DNA from: Belliella buryatensis
Lineage (GTDB): Bacteria > Bacteroidota > Bacteroidia > Cytophagales > Cyclobacteriaceae
Length of the DNA stretch: 49,677 nt
Assembly (NCBI RefSeq): GCF_900188245.1
Contig: NZ_FZOK01000017.1
Span: forward strand, 7,597 to 57,273
Direction of reading: 5' to 3'
Of this stretch, positions 27,634-36,525 are shown in pieces. The notes below the pieces were generated by a model. It made no database searches. It saw nothing but the letters and a program-made list of their open reading frames with translations, and was not told the origin of the DNA. Within the stretch, counting starts at the first letter, position 1; every line of letters begins with the position of its first letter. Position numbers and translations under genes: made by a program.

Positions 27634-28023
27634 AGAAGCTAAACGATCCAAGGCCTTGATCTCTTCCATGTTTTTCATACTTACAGGTTTTTCTATATAT
27701 CCTGCTACCAAATCATATTGACTTGCTTTAAGTCGGTCAGATTTGTTAATGGAAGAAGTAATTATGACTACGTAAATGGGGAATTTTAAATCCATAGTTG
27801 GGATAGTTTCCAAAAAGTCCCAACCATCAAACTCAGGCATGTTGATATCCAATAAAATTATTTGGGGTTCTTTACTATCTTTTTGATCACTCAAAAAGCT
27901 CAAGGCATCCTGACCTGACAGGAACCCTTTAGGGTCTTGGTGAAGCCCACTTTTTACCAAAAGATGCCTGACGAGTTTGATGATGATGTCTTCATCATCC
28001 ACTATTAAAATATCGTATTTCAT
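27619..28023 (-). CDS. Single-domain response regulator (partner of the ATPase-less His protein)
   Basis: A 134-residue receiver domain with no output domain. Acidic pocket VDDED (8-12), phospho-acceptor Asp59 (ILLDINMPEFDGW), switch Thr/Ser in ITSS (88-91) and Lys112 (YIEKP) are all present. It overlaps the upstream gene by 4 nt, so translation is coupled, and it closely resembles the receiver at 40641 (shared GWxxL, ITSS, SDxxKAxxY and EKP), which also follows a SHxVRAPL protein. It probably takes phosphate from, or gives it to, that protein. It is the last gene of the minus-strand block. Confidence 0.85.
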   Translation of the reverse strand: MKYDILIVDDEDIIIKLVRHLLVKSGLHQDPKGFLSGQDALSFLSDQKDSKEPQIILLDINMPEFDGWDFLETIPTMDLKFPIYVVIITSSINKSDRLKASQYDLVAGYIEKPVSMKNMEEIKALDRLASLFDV

Positions 28024-29036
28024 TTCAAGGAATCTATATTTATTTGCTCAGTTTTATTTGTGATATCTCTGATGATTTTATCCAATTCTTCTGTAGAATT
28101 GAGGATATGTTGCATCATTTCGTTTTTGTCTATATCAGGATCGTTGTCATCAGTCATTTTAATCAAGTTGACCAAGCCCATCAGTCTTGCCAAAGGAGCT
28201 CTTACAACATGTGATTGAATCCAAGCTATTTCTTTCAACTTTTCATTTTGCTTTTCAATAGCATCTATGTACTGGTATTTGAGTGTTACGTCATTGGCCA
28301 AGACCAATAGGGCTTTCTTTCCTTCAAAATCAAGGTCATTGTAACTGATTTCTACATCGATCAACTCCCCATTTTTTTTCAAATGTTTGAAAACACCAGG
28401 ATTTTTCTTTCCTTCTAAGTCTTCATTCTGTGCTATAGTTTCTTGTACCCTTTTCTTTTCAGAATCAGGTCGAAAGTCGAATACAGTCATATTCAAAAAC
28501 TCCTCTTTACTGAATCCATAATGTGAAATTGCCGCTTTATTGACATCGAGGAATTTGAATGTTTCCTTGTCAAATACATACATAGGAAGCGGACTTAGGT
28601 GGAAAAGCTCTCGATATCTTTTTTCGGAATCCTCTAGTTGGTTGAATACTTTTTTACGCTCTATGGAATATGCAATGCTTTTTTGGAGAATATCTGACTT
28701 AAGTTCATCTTTTAGAAGGTAATCAGCTGTACCCATACCAATAGACTTAATCGCGAAATTTCTATCAGAATAGCCAGTGAGAACAATTACAGGCTTGTTT
28801 TCCGCAAATTTCAGGATTTCTGTTACTAACTCCTCTCCACTTTTATCAGGTAAACTTAGATCTAGTAGAATGACGTCATATATAGAAGTATCTTTAGTAA
28901 GGGCTTCTTTGCAGGTACTGGTACACTCGATTTCCAAGTAATTGAACTCTTCTTCCAAATATTCGGAAATGAGTAGGAAGTCCCCCATATTATCTTCTAT
29001 GACTAATATGCGCATCAATTCTTCCTTTTCATTCAT
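28020..29036 (-). CDS. REC-PAS protein with a phosphotransfer His domain but no ATPase domain
   Basis: A 338-residue protein; I place the start at 29036, one base after the upstream stop, because the frame's earlier ATG at 29087 lies inside that gene. Receiver domain at about 8-125 (Asp59 in LLDLSLPDKSG, Lys in YLLKDEL), PAS at about 140-255, then a short coiled coil and a DHp-like helix pair: WIQSHVVRAPLARLMGL with His276, and the second helix TEELDKIIRDITNKTEQ. There is no N-box, G-box or any HATPase sequence, and only about 60 residues follow the His. The residue after His is Val rather than the usual acid. It therefore cannot phosphorylate itself and probably acts as a phosphotransfer or phosphatase hub. 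It overlaps the downstream receiver by 4 nt. Confidence 0.8.
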   Translation of the reverse strand: MNEKEELMRILVIEDNMGDFLLISEYLEEEFNYLEIECTSTCKEALTKDTSIYDVILLDLSLPDKSGEELVTEILKFAENKPVIVLTGYSDRNFAIKSIGMGTADYLLKDELKSDILQKSIAYSIERKKVFNQLEDSEKRYRELFHLSPLPMYVFDKETFKFLDVNKAAISHYGFSKEEFLNMTVFDFRPDSEKKRVQETIAQNEDLEGKKNPGVFKHLKKNGELIDVEISYNDLDFEGKKALLVLANDVTLKYQYIDAIEKQNEKLKEIAWIQSHVVRAPLARLMGLVNLIKMTDDNDPDIDKNEMMQHILNSTEELDKIIRDITNKTEQINIDSLK

Positions 29037-29037
29037 T

Positions 29038-29472
29038 TTAGTTGGTTTTTGAAGGTAAAGTGACGATGGACAGCCAGAAATTCTCAATGCTTACTACTGC
29101 TTTGATAAAGTCATCAACTTCAATAGGTTTGGTGATATAGCAGTTGACGTGATTTTTGTAAGATTCATTGATATCTCTAGGAGAAGAAGAGGTAGTCAAC
29201 ATGATGATCGGAATATGTCTATGCTTTTCACTTTTCTTAAAATATTGCAACACTTCATGTCCATTAAGTTTTGGAAGATTGACATCTAAGATAATCAAGT
29301 CGGGGCTGATCACATCCTTATATTCACCAAATTTCTCTACATATTGTATGGCTTTTTCACCATCCTTGACTACGCTGATTGAGTTTTTCATTTTGGCTTC
29401 CTCTAGTGCTTCCAAAGTTAATAGGATGTCACCATCATTATCTTCCACCAACAGAATATGGACATTTTTCAT
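29038..29472 (-). CDS. Rcp1-like single-domain response regulator
   Basis: A 144-residue receiver from the ATG at 29472 (MKNVHILLVEDNDGD). The acidic residues are EDN near 10-12, the phospho-acceptor is Asp63 (IILDVNLPKLNGHEVL), and the switch and Lys are TTSSS and ITKPI. The pattern VEDNxGD and LPKLNGxEVL is that of the Rcp1 family, which partners bacteriophytochrome-type kinases. There is no output domain, so it acts by protein contact or as a relay step. It lies 93 bp after the PAS kinase gene and directly before the REC-PAS-His gene. Confidence 0.88.
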   Translation of the reverse strand: MKNVHILLVEDNDGDILLTLEALEEAKMKNSISVVKDGEKAIQYVEKFGEYKDVISPDLIILDVNLPKLNGHEVLQYFKKSEKHRHIPIIMLTTSSSPRDINESYKNHVNCYITKPIEVDDFIKAVVSIENFWLSIVTLPSKTN

Positions 29473-29565
29473 AGATTTATTAATAGCTTTCCTAGGTGAT
29501 TTACCCAAATGCTAAATAATTATTGTATTATCCGAATATACTAAAAAGTTTGTCTTATCGTAAAC

Positions 29566-31371
29566 CTACTTGAACATTTCAGGTGACTTTTTGATGGTAA
29601 AGGTGAATTTAGCCCCTTTACCAAGGTCTGAGTCTACAGAAATGCTCCCACCATGTTGTTGGATGATTTTTTTGCATGTAGCAAGTCCCATACCTATTCC
29701 CTCATATTTAACTGAGGCTTTTGTTCTTGTAAACAAGAGAAATATCAGTTCCTGATCTTTTTTTGCAATTCCAGGGCCATTGTCAGTCACAGTAAATTCC
29801 CAATAATCTTCTAGGTCATTGCCTGCAATCTTAATCAAAGGATATTGATTGTCATTACAGTATTTCAAGGCATTGCCGATCAAATTTTGAAATACAATTT
29901 TGATAGCTGTCCTAGAGGCTTCTATCATCGGCAGTGGGTAGACAAGAAACTTGGCATTTTTTTCATCAATTTGAGCCTTGTGTAGTTCTTTGATTTCACT
30001 GATTAAGATTTCTGGATTGAAAGTCTCCATGGCTTGATCAGCATAACCTAATCTAGCATGATTTAACATTTCACTAATCAAATCCTGCATTTTGATGGCG
30101 CTGTCTTTGGATATCTGTATGTATTGCTTGGCTTTTGGTGGAAGATCATCGCTGTATTTTTTATCAAGCAACTCCATAAAGCCTTTCACCATTCTGAGGG
30201 GTTCTTTCAGGTCATGTGAGACCATTGAAGCAAATGCATTAAGTTCTTGATTAGCCCTTTCCAAAGCTTGATTTTTTGCGGATAGTGCATCTTCAAATTC
30301 CTTCCTTGTACTGATATTTACACCGGTTCCAATGATACATGGCTGTCCATGATAGATTATTGGTTTGGCTTTGAAAAGGTAAGGACTTGAAGCAGTTGTT
30401 TTATGTTGTAGGTAGGCGTCAACTTGGTAGCTGCCCAATTCATATGCTTTTAATATAGCCTCTTTAACTTTAGTTTTATCTTCATCTACAATAAGATCTA
30501 TGACATTGGGAATTTGAGAAAATTCATCATTAGAATACCCAGTAGCTAATTCTGTGTAGCCATTCCATTTGAGTAGCTTTCCGTTTTGATCAAAAAGAAA
30601 AAAGAGGGAAGGGACATTGTTAATCAAAGTTTGTGTAAGTTCTTTTTCTCTTTTAAGGGCTCTCAAAGCCTTTTTTTCCTCTGTAATATCCTTAGCTATA
30701 CTTAGGATGGAGATGATTTTTTGTTCTTTATTACTCAGTGGTGCCACTGTAATAGAAAGCCATTTCTTTTTCCCTTTGAGGTCTATGATTCTTAGCTCTC
30801 TTTCTAGCCTCTCAAATTGTCCTATCTGCTTGATGATTTCACTTGCGACAGGTCTATCACTTTCATGGAAGAATTTGAGAATATTGACACCTAATATATC
30901 CGCGTAATTATCAGATCCTAATGTGTTTAAAGTGATAGGATTACAGCCTAAAATTTTTCCATCCAAATTCACATCGATAATTGCTGTTGGAATATGGTTG
31001 AGGATTGATTTCAATTTATTACCACTAGGGTGAACAGCTTGGAGGAAAAGGGCTAATTCATTTTTACCATTTATTAATTTTCTTATTTCAATCCTAAACT
31101 CTTCAAGCTGAGCTGTATTCTTGATAAAGTTGAAAAATCTGGTTTTACCTCTTTCTAACACCACTTCTAATAGGTGTTCTAATTCTATAAGTTGTTTGCT
31201 TGAAACATGATGCGCAAAAGCTTGAGCGATTGTCCGTAGATTTGATATTTTTTCATTACAATCAGCCCATTCGCAAAAAGCCTCGTTGCAAGCCATTATT
31301 TTCATCTCATCTGATTCATATCTGATGATTAGTGAGGGAATTGGCGATATGTTAAAATGCGCCTGATACAA
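29566..31371 (-). CDS. PAS-domain sensor histidine kinase
   Basis: A 601-residue kinase, apparently soluble (no membrane segment). Three PAS-like domains at about 5-115, 118-235 and 245-360, the second ending SIAKDITEEKK, precede a bacteriophytochrome-type DHp (FASMVSHDLKEPLRMVKGF, His386) and an HATPase with FQNLIGNAL, DNGPGI and YEGIGMGLATCKKII. The predicted start is TTG at 31371, five bases after the upstream stop; the first ATG is 22 codons further in and would cut into the first PAS. It belongs to the tightly packed 40587-29566 gene string. The signal sensed is unknown. Confidence 0.9.
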   Translation of the reverse strand: MYQAHFNISPIPSLIIRYESDEMKIMACNEAFCEWADCNEKISNLRTIAQAFAHHVSSKQLIELEHLLEVVLERGKTRFFNFIKNTAQLEEFRIEIRKLINGKNELALFLQAVHPSGNKLKSILNHIPTAIIDVNLDGKILGCNPITLNTLGSDNYADILGVNILKFFHESDRPVASEIIKQIGQFERLERELRIIDLKGKKKWLSITVAPLSNKEQKIISILSIAKDITEEKKALRALKREKELTQTLINNVPSLFFLFDQNGKLLKWNGYTELATGYSNDEFSQIPNVIDLIVDEDKTKVKEAILKAYELGSYQVDAYLQHKTTASSPYLFKAKPIIYHGQPCIIGTGVNISTRKEFEDALSAKNQALERANQELNAFASMVSHDLKEPLRMVKGFMELLDKKYSDDLPPKAKQYIQISKDSAIKMQDLISEMLNHARLGYADQAMETFNPEILISEIKELHKAQIDEKNAKFLVYPLPMIEASRTAIKIVFQNLIGNALKYCNDNQYPLIKIAGNDLEDYWEFTVTDNGPGIAKKDQELIFLLFTRTKASVKYEGIGMGLATCKKIIQQHGGSISVDSDLGKGAKFTFTIKKSPEMFK

Positions 31372-31375
31372 GGAA

Positions 31376-32854
31376 TTAGAGGTTTCTGAAAATTGTAAAG
31401 AAGAAGGTACTGTTTTTACCTTTATCCGACTCTACCCAGATTTCACCTAGGTGTTGCTCCACTATTTTCTTAGCTATAGCAAGTCCCATGCCAGAGCCAC
31501 CATATTCATTTTTAGGATGTAGTCTTCGGAAAACTTGAAATATTTGATCATGAAAGGCTTTCTCTATGCCAATTCCATTATCACTTATGGAAAATAACCA
31601 ATGATCTGGCAAAGCTTCGGCCTTAATTTTAATTTCGGGCTTTACTTCAGGTGCATGGTATTTCAATGCATTGTTGATTAAATTCTGAAAAACTAGCTTG
31701 ATAGGAATTTTTTTTCCACGAATGGTTGGAAGCATTCCTGATTGGACATTTGCGTTTTTTTCTTTAATTACTGAGGAGTAAAGTTCTACTACTTCATTGA
31801 GAACTTCGTTACAATCTACATTTTTGATTTGGCTTTCATTTCCATCTATGCGCGCATAAGTCAGTAAATCATTGATCAAGGCTGTCATCCTTTCTGCTCC
31901 ATCTACGGCATAATGGATGTAAGTTTTTGCTTTTTCATCTAATTCTTGACCGTATTTTCGTTCTAGCAAGTCCAAGAAGCTTTTGATCATCCTGAGCGGT
32001 TCACGCATATCGTGTGATGCTACTGAAGCAAACTTTGCTAATTCTTCATTAGAGTTTTTGAGCTCAATATTGAGTCTTTTGAGTCTTTCTTCAGTAGCTA
32101 AGTGTTCAGTAATATCCCTTGCAGTAGCTACAAAATAAGAATGACCATTGATTTGTTGATATTTAAGAACTACCTCAATTGGGTAAATAGTATCGTTTTT
32201 TCTTTTATGTACTGTTTGAAAGTTTACCGTTTCTACCTCACCCAGAAGCATGGGTAAGGTGAGATCTGAGAATTTCTCTCTACTGATGTCTGGCTTGAGT
32301 TCAAATGGAGTCATTTCAAGAAGCTCTTCTTTAGAATAACCAAGGTTATTACAGGCACCCTGGTTGACATAAGTAAAGATCAAAGTCTCTGAATTCATTA
32401 CATAAATTTCATCAGATACATTATTCAGCAGCTCTAAAATGAGCTGATTTTCAGAATTGACTCTATTCTTGGATTTTTCGCCTCCTTTCTTTCTTAGCGC
32501 ATTATCGATTGCCGTTGGAAGCCTTTGAAGTCTATCTTTCAGGACATAATCATCAGCTCCATCTTTCAATATCTCTACTGCAAATTCTTCCGAAACAGTG
32601 CCTGTAACTAATATAAATGGACAATCCAGATTTTTTTCTTTAAAAATCCGAAGTGCATCTTTAGAATTAAATTGAAACAAGGTGTGATCAGAAAGAATTG
32701 TATCTACTTTTTCAGAGTTTAAAAAATTCTCAAATTCTGCTTTTGTGTCTACGGTGATTAATTCATAATCTAAATCAGAGTTTCCTAAAACTCGGTTGAC
32801 CAAATTGATATCATCTTGTGAATCTTCGAGGTATAAAATTCTTAACTTATTCAT
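31376..32854 (-). CDS. Hybrid kinase: REC-PAS-HisKA-HATPase
   Basis: A 492-residue soluble protein. An N-terminal receiver (about 4-120, Asp56 in TILSDHTLF, Lys in VLKDRL) is followed by a PAS domain (143-250) ending VATARDITEH, a DHp with FASVASHDMREPLRM (His281) and a complete HATPase (FQNLINNALKYH, DNGIGI, GGSGMGLAIAKKIVEQH). An N-terminal receiver lets an upstream kinase or phosphatase control the enzyme. It starts 1 bp after the stop of the Rcp1-like regulator at 32856, which is its likely partner. The gene order regulator-kinase-kinase suggests coordinated output. Confidence 0.92.
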   Translation of the reverse strand: MNKLRILYLEDSQDDINLVNRVLGNSDLDYELITVDTKAEFENFLNSEKVDTILSDHTLFQFNSKDALRIFKEKNLDCPFILVTGTVSEEFAVEILKDGADDYVLKDRLQRLPTAIDNALRKKGGEKSKNRVNSENQLILELLNNVSDEIYVMNSETLIFTYVNQGACNNLGYSKEELLEMTPFELKPDISREKFSDLTLPMLLGEVETVNFQTVHKRKNDTIYPIEVVLKYQQINGHSYFVATARDITEHLATEERLKRLNIELKNSNEELAKFASVASHDMREPLRMIKSFLDLLERKYGQELDEKAKTYIHYAVDGAERMTALINDLLTYARIDGNESQIKNVDCNEVLNEVVELYSSVIKEKNANVQSGMLPTIRGKKIPIKLVFQNLINNALKYHAPEVKPEIKIKAEALPDHWLFSISDNGIGIEKAFHDQIFQVFRRLHPKNEYGGSGMGLAIAKKIVEQHLGEIWVESDKGKNSTFFFTIFRNL

Positions 32855-32855
32855 C

Positions 32856-33281
32856 CTATTTGGAATTGTGATAATAATCTATCCAATATTGTAGCATTTC
32901 ATGAATCATCTTGATGTATTCTTCATAGATCATAGGCTTGACTAGATAGCTACTGACACCTTTATTGAAAGCAGCTTCAATGTCTTTTTCTTCCATTGAG
33001 GAGGTCAACATGACAATTGGGATGTTTTTGAACCTACTCGACTCTTTAAAATGATTTAAAACCTCTATACCATTGATCTTTGGTATCTTTAGATCCAAGA
33101 TAATCAATTTGAGTGAGTTAATGACAGATTGCTCTTTACTATTTTTTATAAAATCAAGTACTTTTTCTCCATCCTCCAAATGAAGTACAGCGAGATCTTG
33201 ATCATATTTTTTAATAGCTCTCAGACTCAATTCTGCATCACTGGAATTGTCCTCGACCAATAATATATCTATCGCTTCCAT
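32856..33281 (-). CDS. Rcp1-like single-domain response regulator
   Basis: A 141-residue receiver from the ATG at 33281 (MEAIDILLVEDNSSDAELSL). The earlier frame start at 33353 lies inside the upstream gene. Key residues are in LVEDN, LIILDLKIPKINGIEVL (phospho-acceptor Asp), MLTSS and YLVKPM. It has no output domain. It sits between two REC-containing kinases with 1-bp spacing on both sides, so it is almost certainly co-expressed with them in a fixed ratio. The protein is a paralogue of the regulator at 29038. Confidence 0.9.
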   Translation of the reverse strand: MEAIDILLVEDNSSDAELSLRAIKKYDQDLAVLHLEDGEKVLDFIKNSKEQSVINSLKLIILDLKIPKINGIEVLNHFKESSRFKNIPIVMLTSSMEEKDIEAAFNKGVSSYLVKPMIYEEYIKMIHEMLQYWIDYYHNSK

Positions 33282-33282
33282 C

Positions 33283-35136
33283 TTAGTTTTTTGGTAAGGT
33301 GAATGAAAATGTTGTCCCAATACCTTCTTGAGAATCAACCCAGATTTTCCCATGATGCTTGTTGATGATCCGCTTAACTATGGCAAGACCTACTCCTGTT
33401 CCTTCAAATTCTTGATCACTGTGTAAACGCTGGAAAACACCAAAAAGCTTGTCAGCATAATCCATTTTAAACCCCACGCCATTATCTTCTATATGATAGG
33501 TGATTTCATCAGTTGATTCTTCCGCATAAATATGAATTGCAGGTTGATTTTTTTTGCTAGAATATTTGATAGCATTAGAAATTAAATTTTCCCAGACTTG
33601 TCTGAAAAGTGTGTAATCCACAAGTGCAGAAGGGAGTTGATCTACTAGAATATTTGATTTTTCTCTAATTTTTATATCTACTGAATCAATCACTTCATTT
33701 ACAATTCGGAGCATATCAACTCTATTTTTATCAACTTCTTTTCTTCCTAGCCGAGATAAATTTAATAAATCATCAATCAATACTCCCATTCGTTGGGCAT
33801 TTCTTTTGATATTGTTTAGATACTTCTGAGCTTCATTACTGAGCTCCATACCAAAGTCTTCTTCTATGATCTGTGCGTATCCATAAAGTGCCCTGAGGGG
33901 CGCCCTTAAGTCATGAGATACTGAATAGGAAAATGATTCGAGTTCTTGATTAGAAAACTCCAATTGTGCTACATTATTTTGAAGGTCTTGATTTAGTTTT
34001 TTGATCCTTTCTTCTGCTATATTTTGCTGTGTAATATCTCTTTCGGTGATTGCAATAGAGGATTCGGTACTTTTTTTCTCCTCGTCCAAAAGTGTTGCCG
34101 AGTACAATACATCAATCAATTTGCCAAACTTATTAATCCTTTTAGTTTCCAGGTCAAGGATTCTTTCGCCTTTGAGAATTTTTTGCATCAAAAGACTAGC
34201 CTCAGGTTTGATGATATCAGGAATGATGTTCCAGATTTTCATTTTTAAAGCCTCTCGCTCGGAGTACCCGTAGATCTTTTCTGCACCGATATTCCAAGAG
34301 ATGATATTGCCATCAGAATCAGATATATATATAGCATTATTAGACTGCTTTACTACAGTGGCAAGGTAGCTTCTAATTCTTTGGTTCTTTTTGATTTCGG
34401 TGATGTCTCTGGCATTGAAAAACCACTTTTCACCTTTGATTCTGATTTTCCAATGCAACCATTTTTGTTCTCTTTTTTTTGTGAAAATCCAAGTTTCAAA
34501 ATTAATTAGTTCTCCTTCCTGCTGGCTAAGTTTTTTTAAATGCTGGTGATTGTTTTTATCATGAAGATAGAAGAGGTCATATTTTAATAACTCCTTTTCG
34601 CTGTAGTAAAGTATTTCTTCCACAGCCTGGTTGACTTGTTCGAATTTTAAGGATTTTCGATCAATCACTCCAATCATATCCGCTGAATTGTTAATTAGGA
34701 GATTGTATTTTTCAAGAATTAAATTTTTTTCTATCAGTTCTTTTTTTTGAGCCTGAAGCCGGAGAAGTACATTGACTTTTGCTTTGACAAGCTGTGGGTC
34801 TAGTGGCTTGGTCAAATAATCTACAGCCCCTTCTTCATAACCCTTCAGAATATTTTTTGAATCAATGATCTCAGCAGTAATAAAAATGATGGGTATTTCT
34901 CTTGTTCTTTTATTCGTTTTCAAGATTTGAGCTACCTCAAAGCCGTCCATTTCTGGCATTTGAATATCTAATAGAATCAAATCAATTTCTTGGTCTAATG
35001 CGAGCTTCAATCCTTCATTGCCAGTGAGAGCATGTAGAATCCTCCTATCTGTGGTGTTTAGAAGTGATTCTAAGGCAAGGATATTCCCTGGCTTATCATC
35101 CACTATTAAAATGGTTTCTTTGACAGGTTTATACAT
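33283..35136 (-). CDS. Hybrid kinase: REC-PAS-PAS-HisKA-HATPase
   Basis: A 617-residue soluble protein. Receiver at 6-125 (Asp57 in LILLDIQMPEMDGFEV, Lys110 in YLTKPLD), PAS at about 140-248 ending FNARDITEIKK, a second PAS at 255-372 with ITERDITQQN, a DHp with FSYSVSHDLRAPLRAL (His408) and a complete HATPase (WENLISNAIKYS, DNGVGF, EGTGVGLAIVKRII). The H-box reads RAPLRAL, closer to classic phytochrome-type kinases than the EPLRM paralogues around it. It overlaps cheB by 8 nt, which ties it to the CheR-CheB unit. Confidence 0.92.
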   Translation of the reverse strand: MYKPVKETILIVDDKPGNILALESLLNTTDRRILHALTGNEGLKLALDQEIDLILLDIQMPEMDGFEVAQILKTNKRTREIPIIFITAEIIDSKNILKGYEEGAVDYLTKPLDPQLVKAKVNVLLRLQAQKKELIEKNLILEKYNLLINNSADMIGVIDRKSLKFEQVNQAVEEILYYSEKELLKYDLFYLHDKNNHQHLKKLSQQEGELINFETWIFTKKREQKWLHWKIRIKGEKWFFNARDITEIKKNQRIRSYLATVVKQSNNAIYISDSDGNIISWNIGAEKIYGYSEREALKMKIWNIIPDIIKPEASLLMQKILKGERILDLETKRINKFGKLIDVLYSATLLDEEKKSTESSIAITERDITQQNIAEERIKKLNQDLQNNVAQLEFSNQELESFSYSVSHDLRAPLRALYGYAQIIEEDFGMELSNEAQKYLNNIKRNAQRMGVLIDDLLNLSRLGRKEVDKNRVDMLRIVNEVIDSVDIKIREKSNILVDQLPSALVDYTLFRQVWENLISNAIKYSSKKNQPAIHIYAEESTDEITYHIEDNGVGFKMDYADKLFGVFQRLHSDQEFEGTGVGLAIVKRIINKHHGKIWVDSQEGIGTTFSFTLPKN

Positions 35137-35701
35137 GATTAGATAAGTTGATTAAAAATTGCTTGATCTCATTGAGATTTAGGACTTTGTCTATGGTATT
35201 TGATGCAATGGCACTTTCTGGCATCAATTGGAATGTGGCCTCTTTTGGATTTTGACTTATTGTATATCCATTTTTTGATTTTATTGCTTTCAGTCCTTGA
35301 GTCCCATCCTGATTGGCTCCTGTAAGTATGATAGCCAATAGACTTGCTCCATAGACTGAAGCGGCTGATTCAAATAGCACATCTATTGATGGTCGACTAT
35401 ATTGTACGGGCTCATCGCTACTCAAAGAAAAGGTTTCATTCTGCTCTATTAGAAGATGGTAATCAGGTGGAGCGACATAAATATGACCAGGAAGAATTTT
35501 TTCTTTTTCATCAGCTTGTTTTACTTTAAGTTTGGTTTTATGCTGTAAAACTTCTTCTAACAAGTCCTTAGGCTCTTTTGCACGGTGTTGTACTAGGATA
35601 ATAGGGATTGGATATTCCTTTGAAAGTTCCGGAAGGATCTGCATGATGGCTTGTAAGCCGCCTGCAGATGATCCAATCAATATGATCCTGAATGATTTCA
35701 T
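35129..35701 (-). CDS. CheB-type protein-glutamate methylesterase without receiver
   Basis: A 190-residue protein equal to the catalytic domain of CheB. The triad is visible: Ser12 in GSSAGG, His39 in VQHR, and Asp132 in TGANQDG. LPGHIYVAPPDYHL and the SRPSIDVLFESAA substrate region are also typical. The N-terminal receiver of chemotaxis CheB is missing, so activity would be controlled by a partner protein rather than by its own phosphorylation. CheB removes methyl groups from, or deamidates, receptor glutamates; no chemoreceptor gene is present here. It lies 5 bp after cheR and overlaps the next kinase by 8 nt. Confidence 0.92.
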   Translation of the reverse strand: MKSFRIILIGSSAGGLQAIMQILPELSKEYPIPIILVQHRAKEPKDLLEEVLQHKTKLKVKQADEKEKILPGHIYVAPPDYHLLIEQNETFSLSSDEPVQYSRPSIDVLFESAASVYGASLLAIILTGANQDGTQGLKAIKSKNGYTISQNPKEATFQLMPESAIASNTIDKVLNLNEIKQFLINLSNHV

Positions 35702-35706
35702 TAATT

Positions 35707-36519
35707 TTATGATTTCATAAATAATTTCTCTTTTCGATCTATTTCAACGAAGTTTTTTCTTTTGTCAGTGAACAGCAGCGACTCTTTACTACCTAATCCC
35801 AGGTATCCAAAATCACATAGACTTTGGTAAAATAGGTTGATGACCTTGTTTTGTAAATTTTGATTAAAGTAGATCAAGACGTTTCTACAAATGATCAGTT
35901 CAAATTCATTGAAAACATGATCCACGGCAAGGTTATGAGGTGCAAATACGATGTTTTTGCTGAGATCTTTATTCATCATTACCGCATTGTATTTGGCAGA
36001 ATAATATTGGCTAAATTCTCCTAAGCCCCCATATTGCTGATAGTTAGCTATGTAGTTTTTCATGGAATCTATTGGGAAAATTCCATCCGAAGCTCTTTTT
36101 AACGAATGTTGATTGATATCAGTCGCATAGATAATGCTCCTTTCAAGCAAGCCAGCTTCTTTCAGAATGATGGCAATGGTGTAGACCTCTTCTCCAGTGG
36201 CACATCCTGCCACCCAAACTTTGAAAAAGGGGTAAGTTTTGAGTCTCGGAATCACATGCTTATTGAGACTTTTGAAAAAGGTAGGGTCTCGAAACATCTC
36301 AGTAACAGTAACAGAGATCTCTTGAATCATTTGCTCTAAAGCCAATTCATTGGATTCTATAGTTTCCCAGAGTTCATGAAGAGAATTGATTTTTTTGAGT
36401 TGTAGATAATGGCAGATTCTTCTTTTTAATGAAGCCCGTGCATAATCTCTAAAGTCATAACCAAAATTCAAATACAATTTTTCTAAAAAACCCCAAAGTT
36501 GATGTTCTTCTACTTCCAT
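35707..36519 (-). CDS. CheR-type protein-glutamate O-methyltransferase
   Basis: A 270-residue SAM-dependent enzyme of normal CheR length. The N-terminal helical domain holds YARASLKRRICHYLQ, matching the Arg-rich helix of CheR, and the SAM site is VWVAGCATGEEVYTIAI. Further marks are IYATDIN, the FELIICRNVLIYFN strand and GYLGLGSKESL near the end. It methylates glutamates of a receptor-like target with SAM as donor. There is no TPR extension. It follows the large hybrid kinase by 6 bp and precedes cheB by 5 bp, so these three are one unit; such kinase-CheR-CheB groups without chemotaxis genes are known in Bacteroidota. Confidence 0.93.
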   Translation of the reverse strand: MEVEEHQLWGFLEKLYLNFGYDFRDYARASLKRRICHYLQLKKINSLHELWETIESNELALEQMIQEISVTVTEMFRDPTFFKSLNKHVIPRLKTYPFFKVWVAGCATGEEVYTIAIILKEAGLLERSIIYATDINQHSLKRASDGIFPIDSMKNYIANYQQYGGLGEFSQYYSAKYNAVMMNKDLSKNIVFAPHNLAVDHVFNEFELIICRNVLIYFNQNLQNKVINLFYQSLCDFGYLGLGSKESLLFTDKRKNFVEIDRKEKLFMKS

Positions 36520-36525
36520 ATCATC

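Noticed and set aside
35129-36519. Classical chemotaxis operon
   Set aside because: CheB lacks a receiver, and no CheA, CheW, CheY-flagellar or receptor gene is present in the window.
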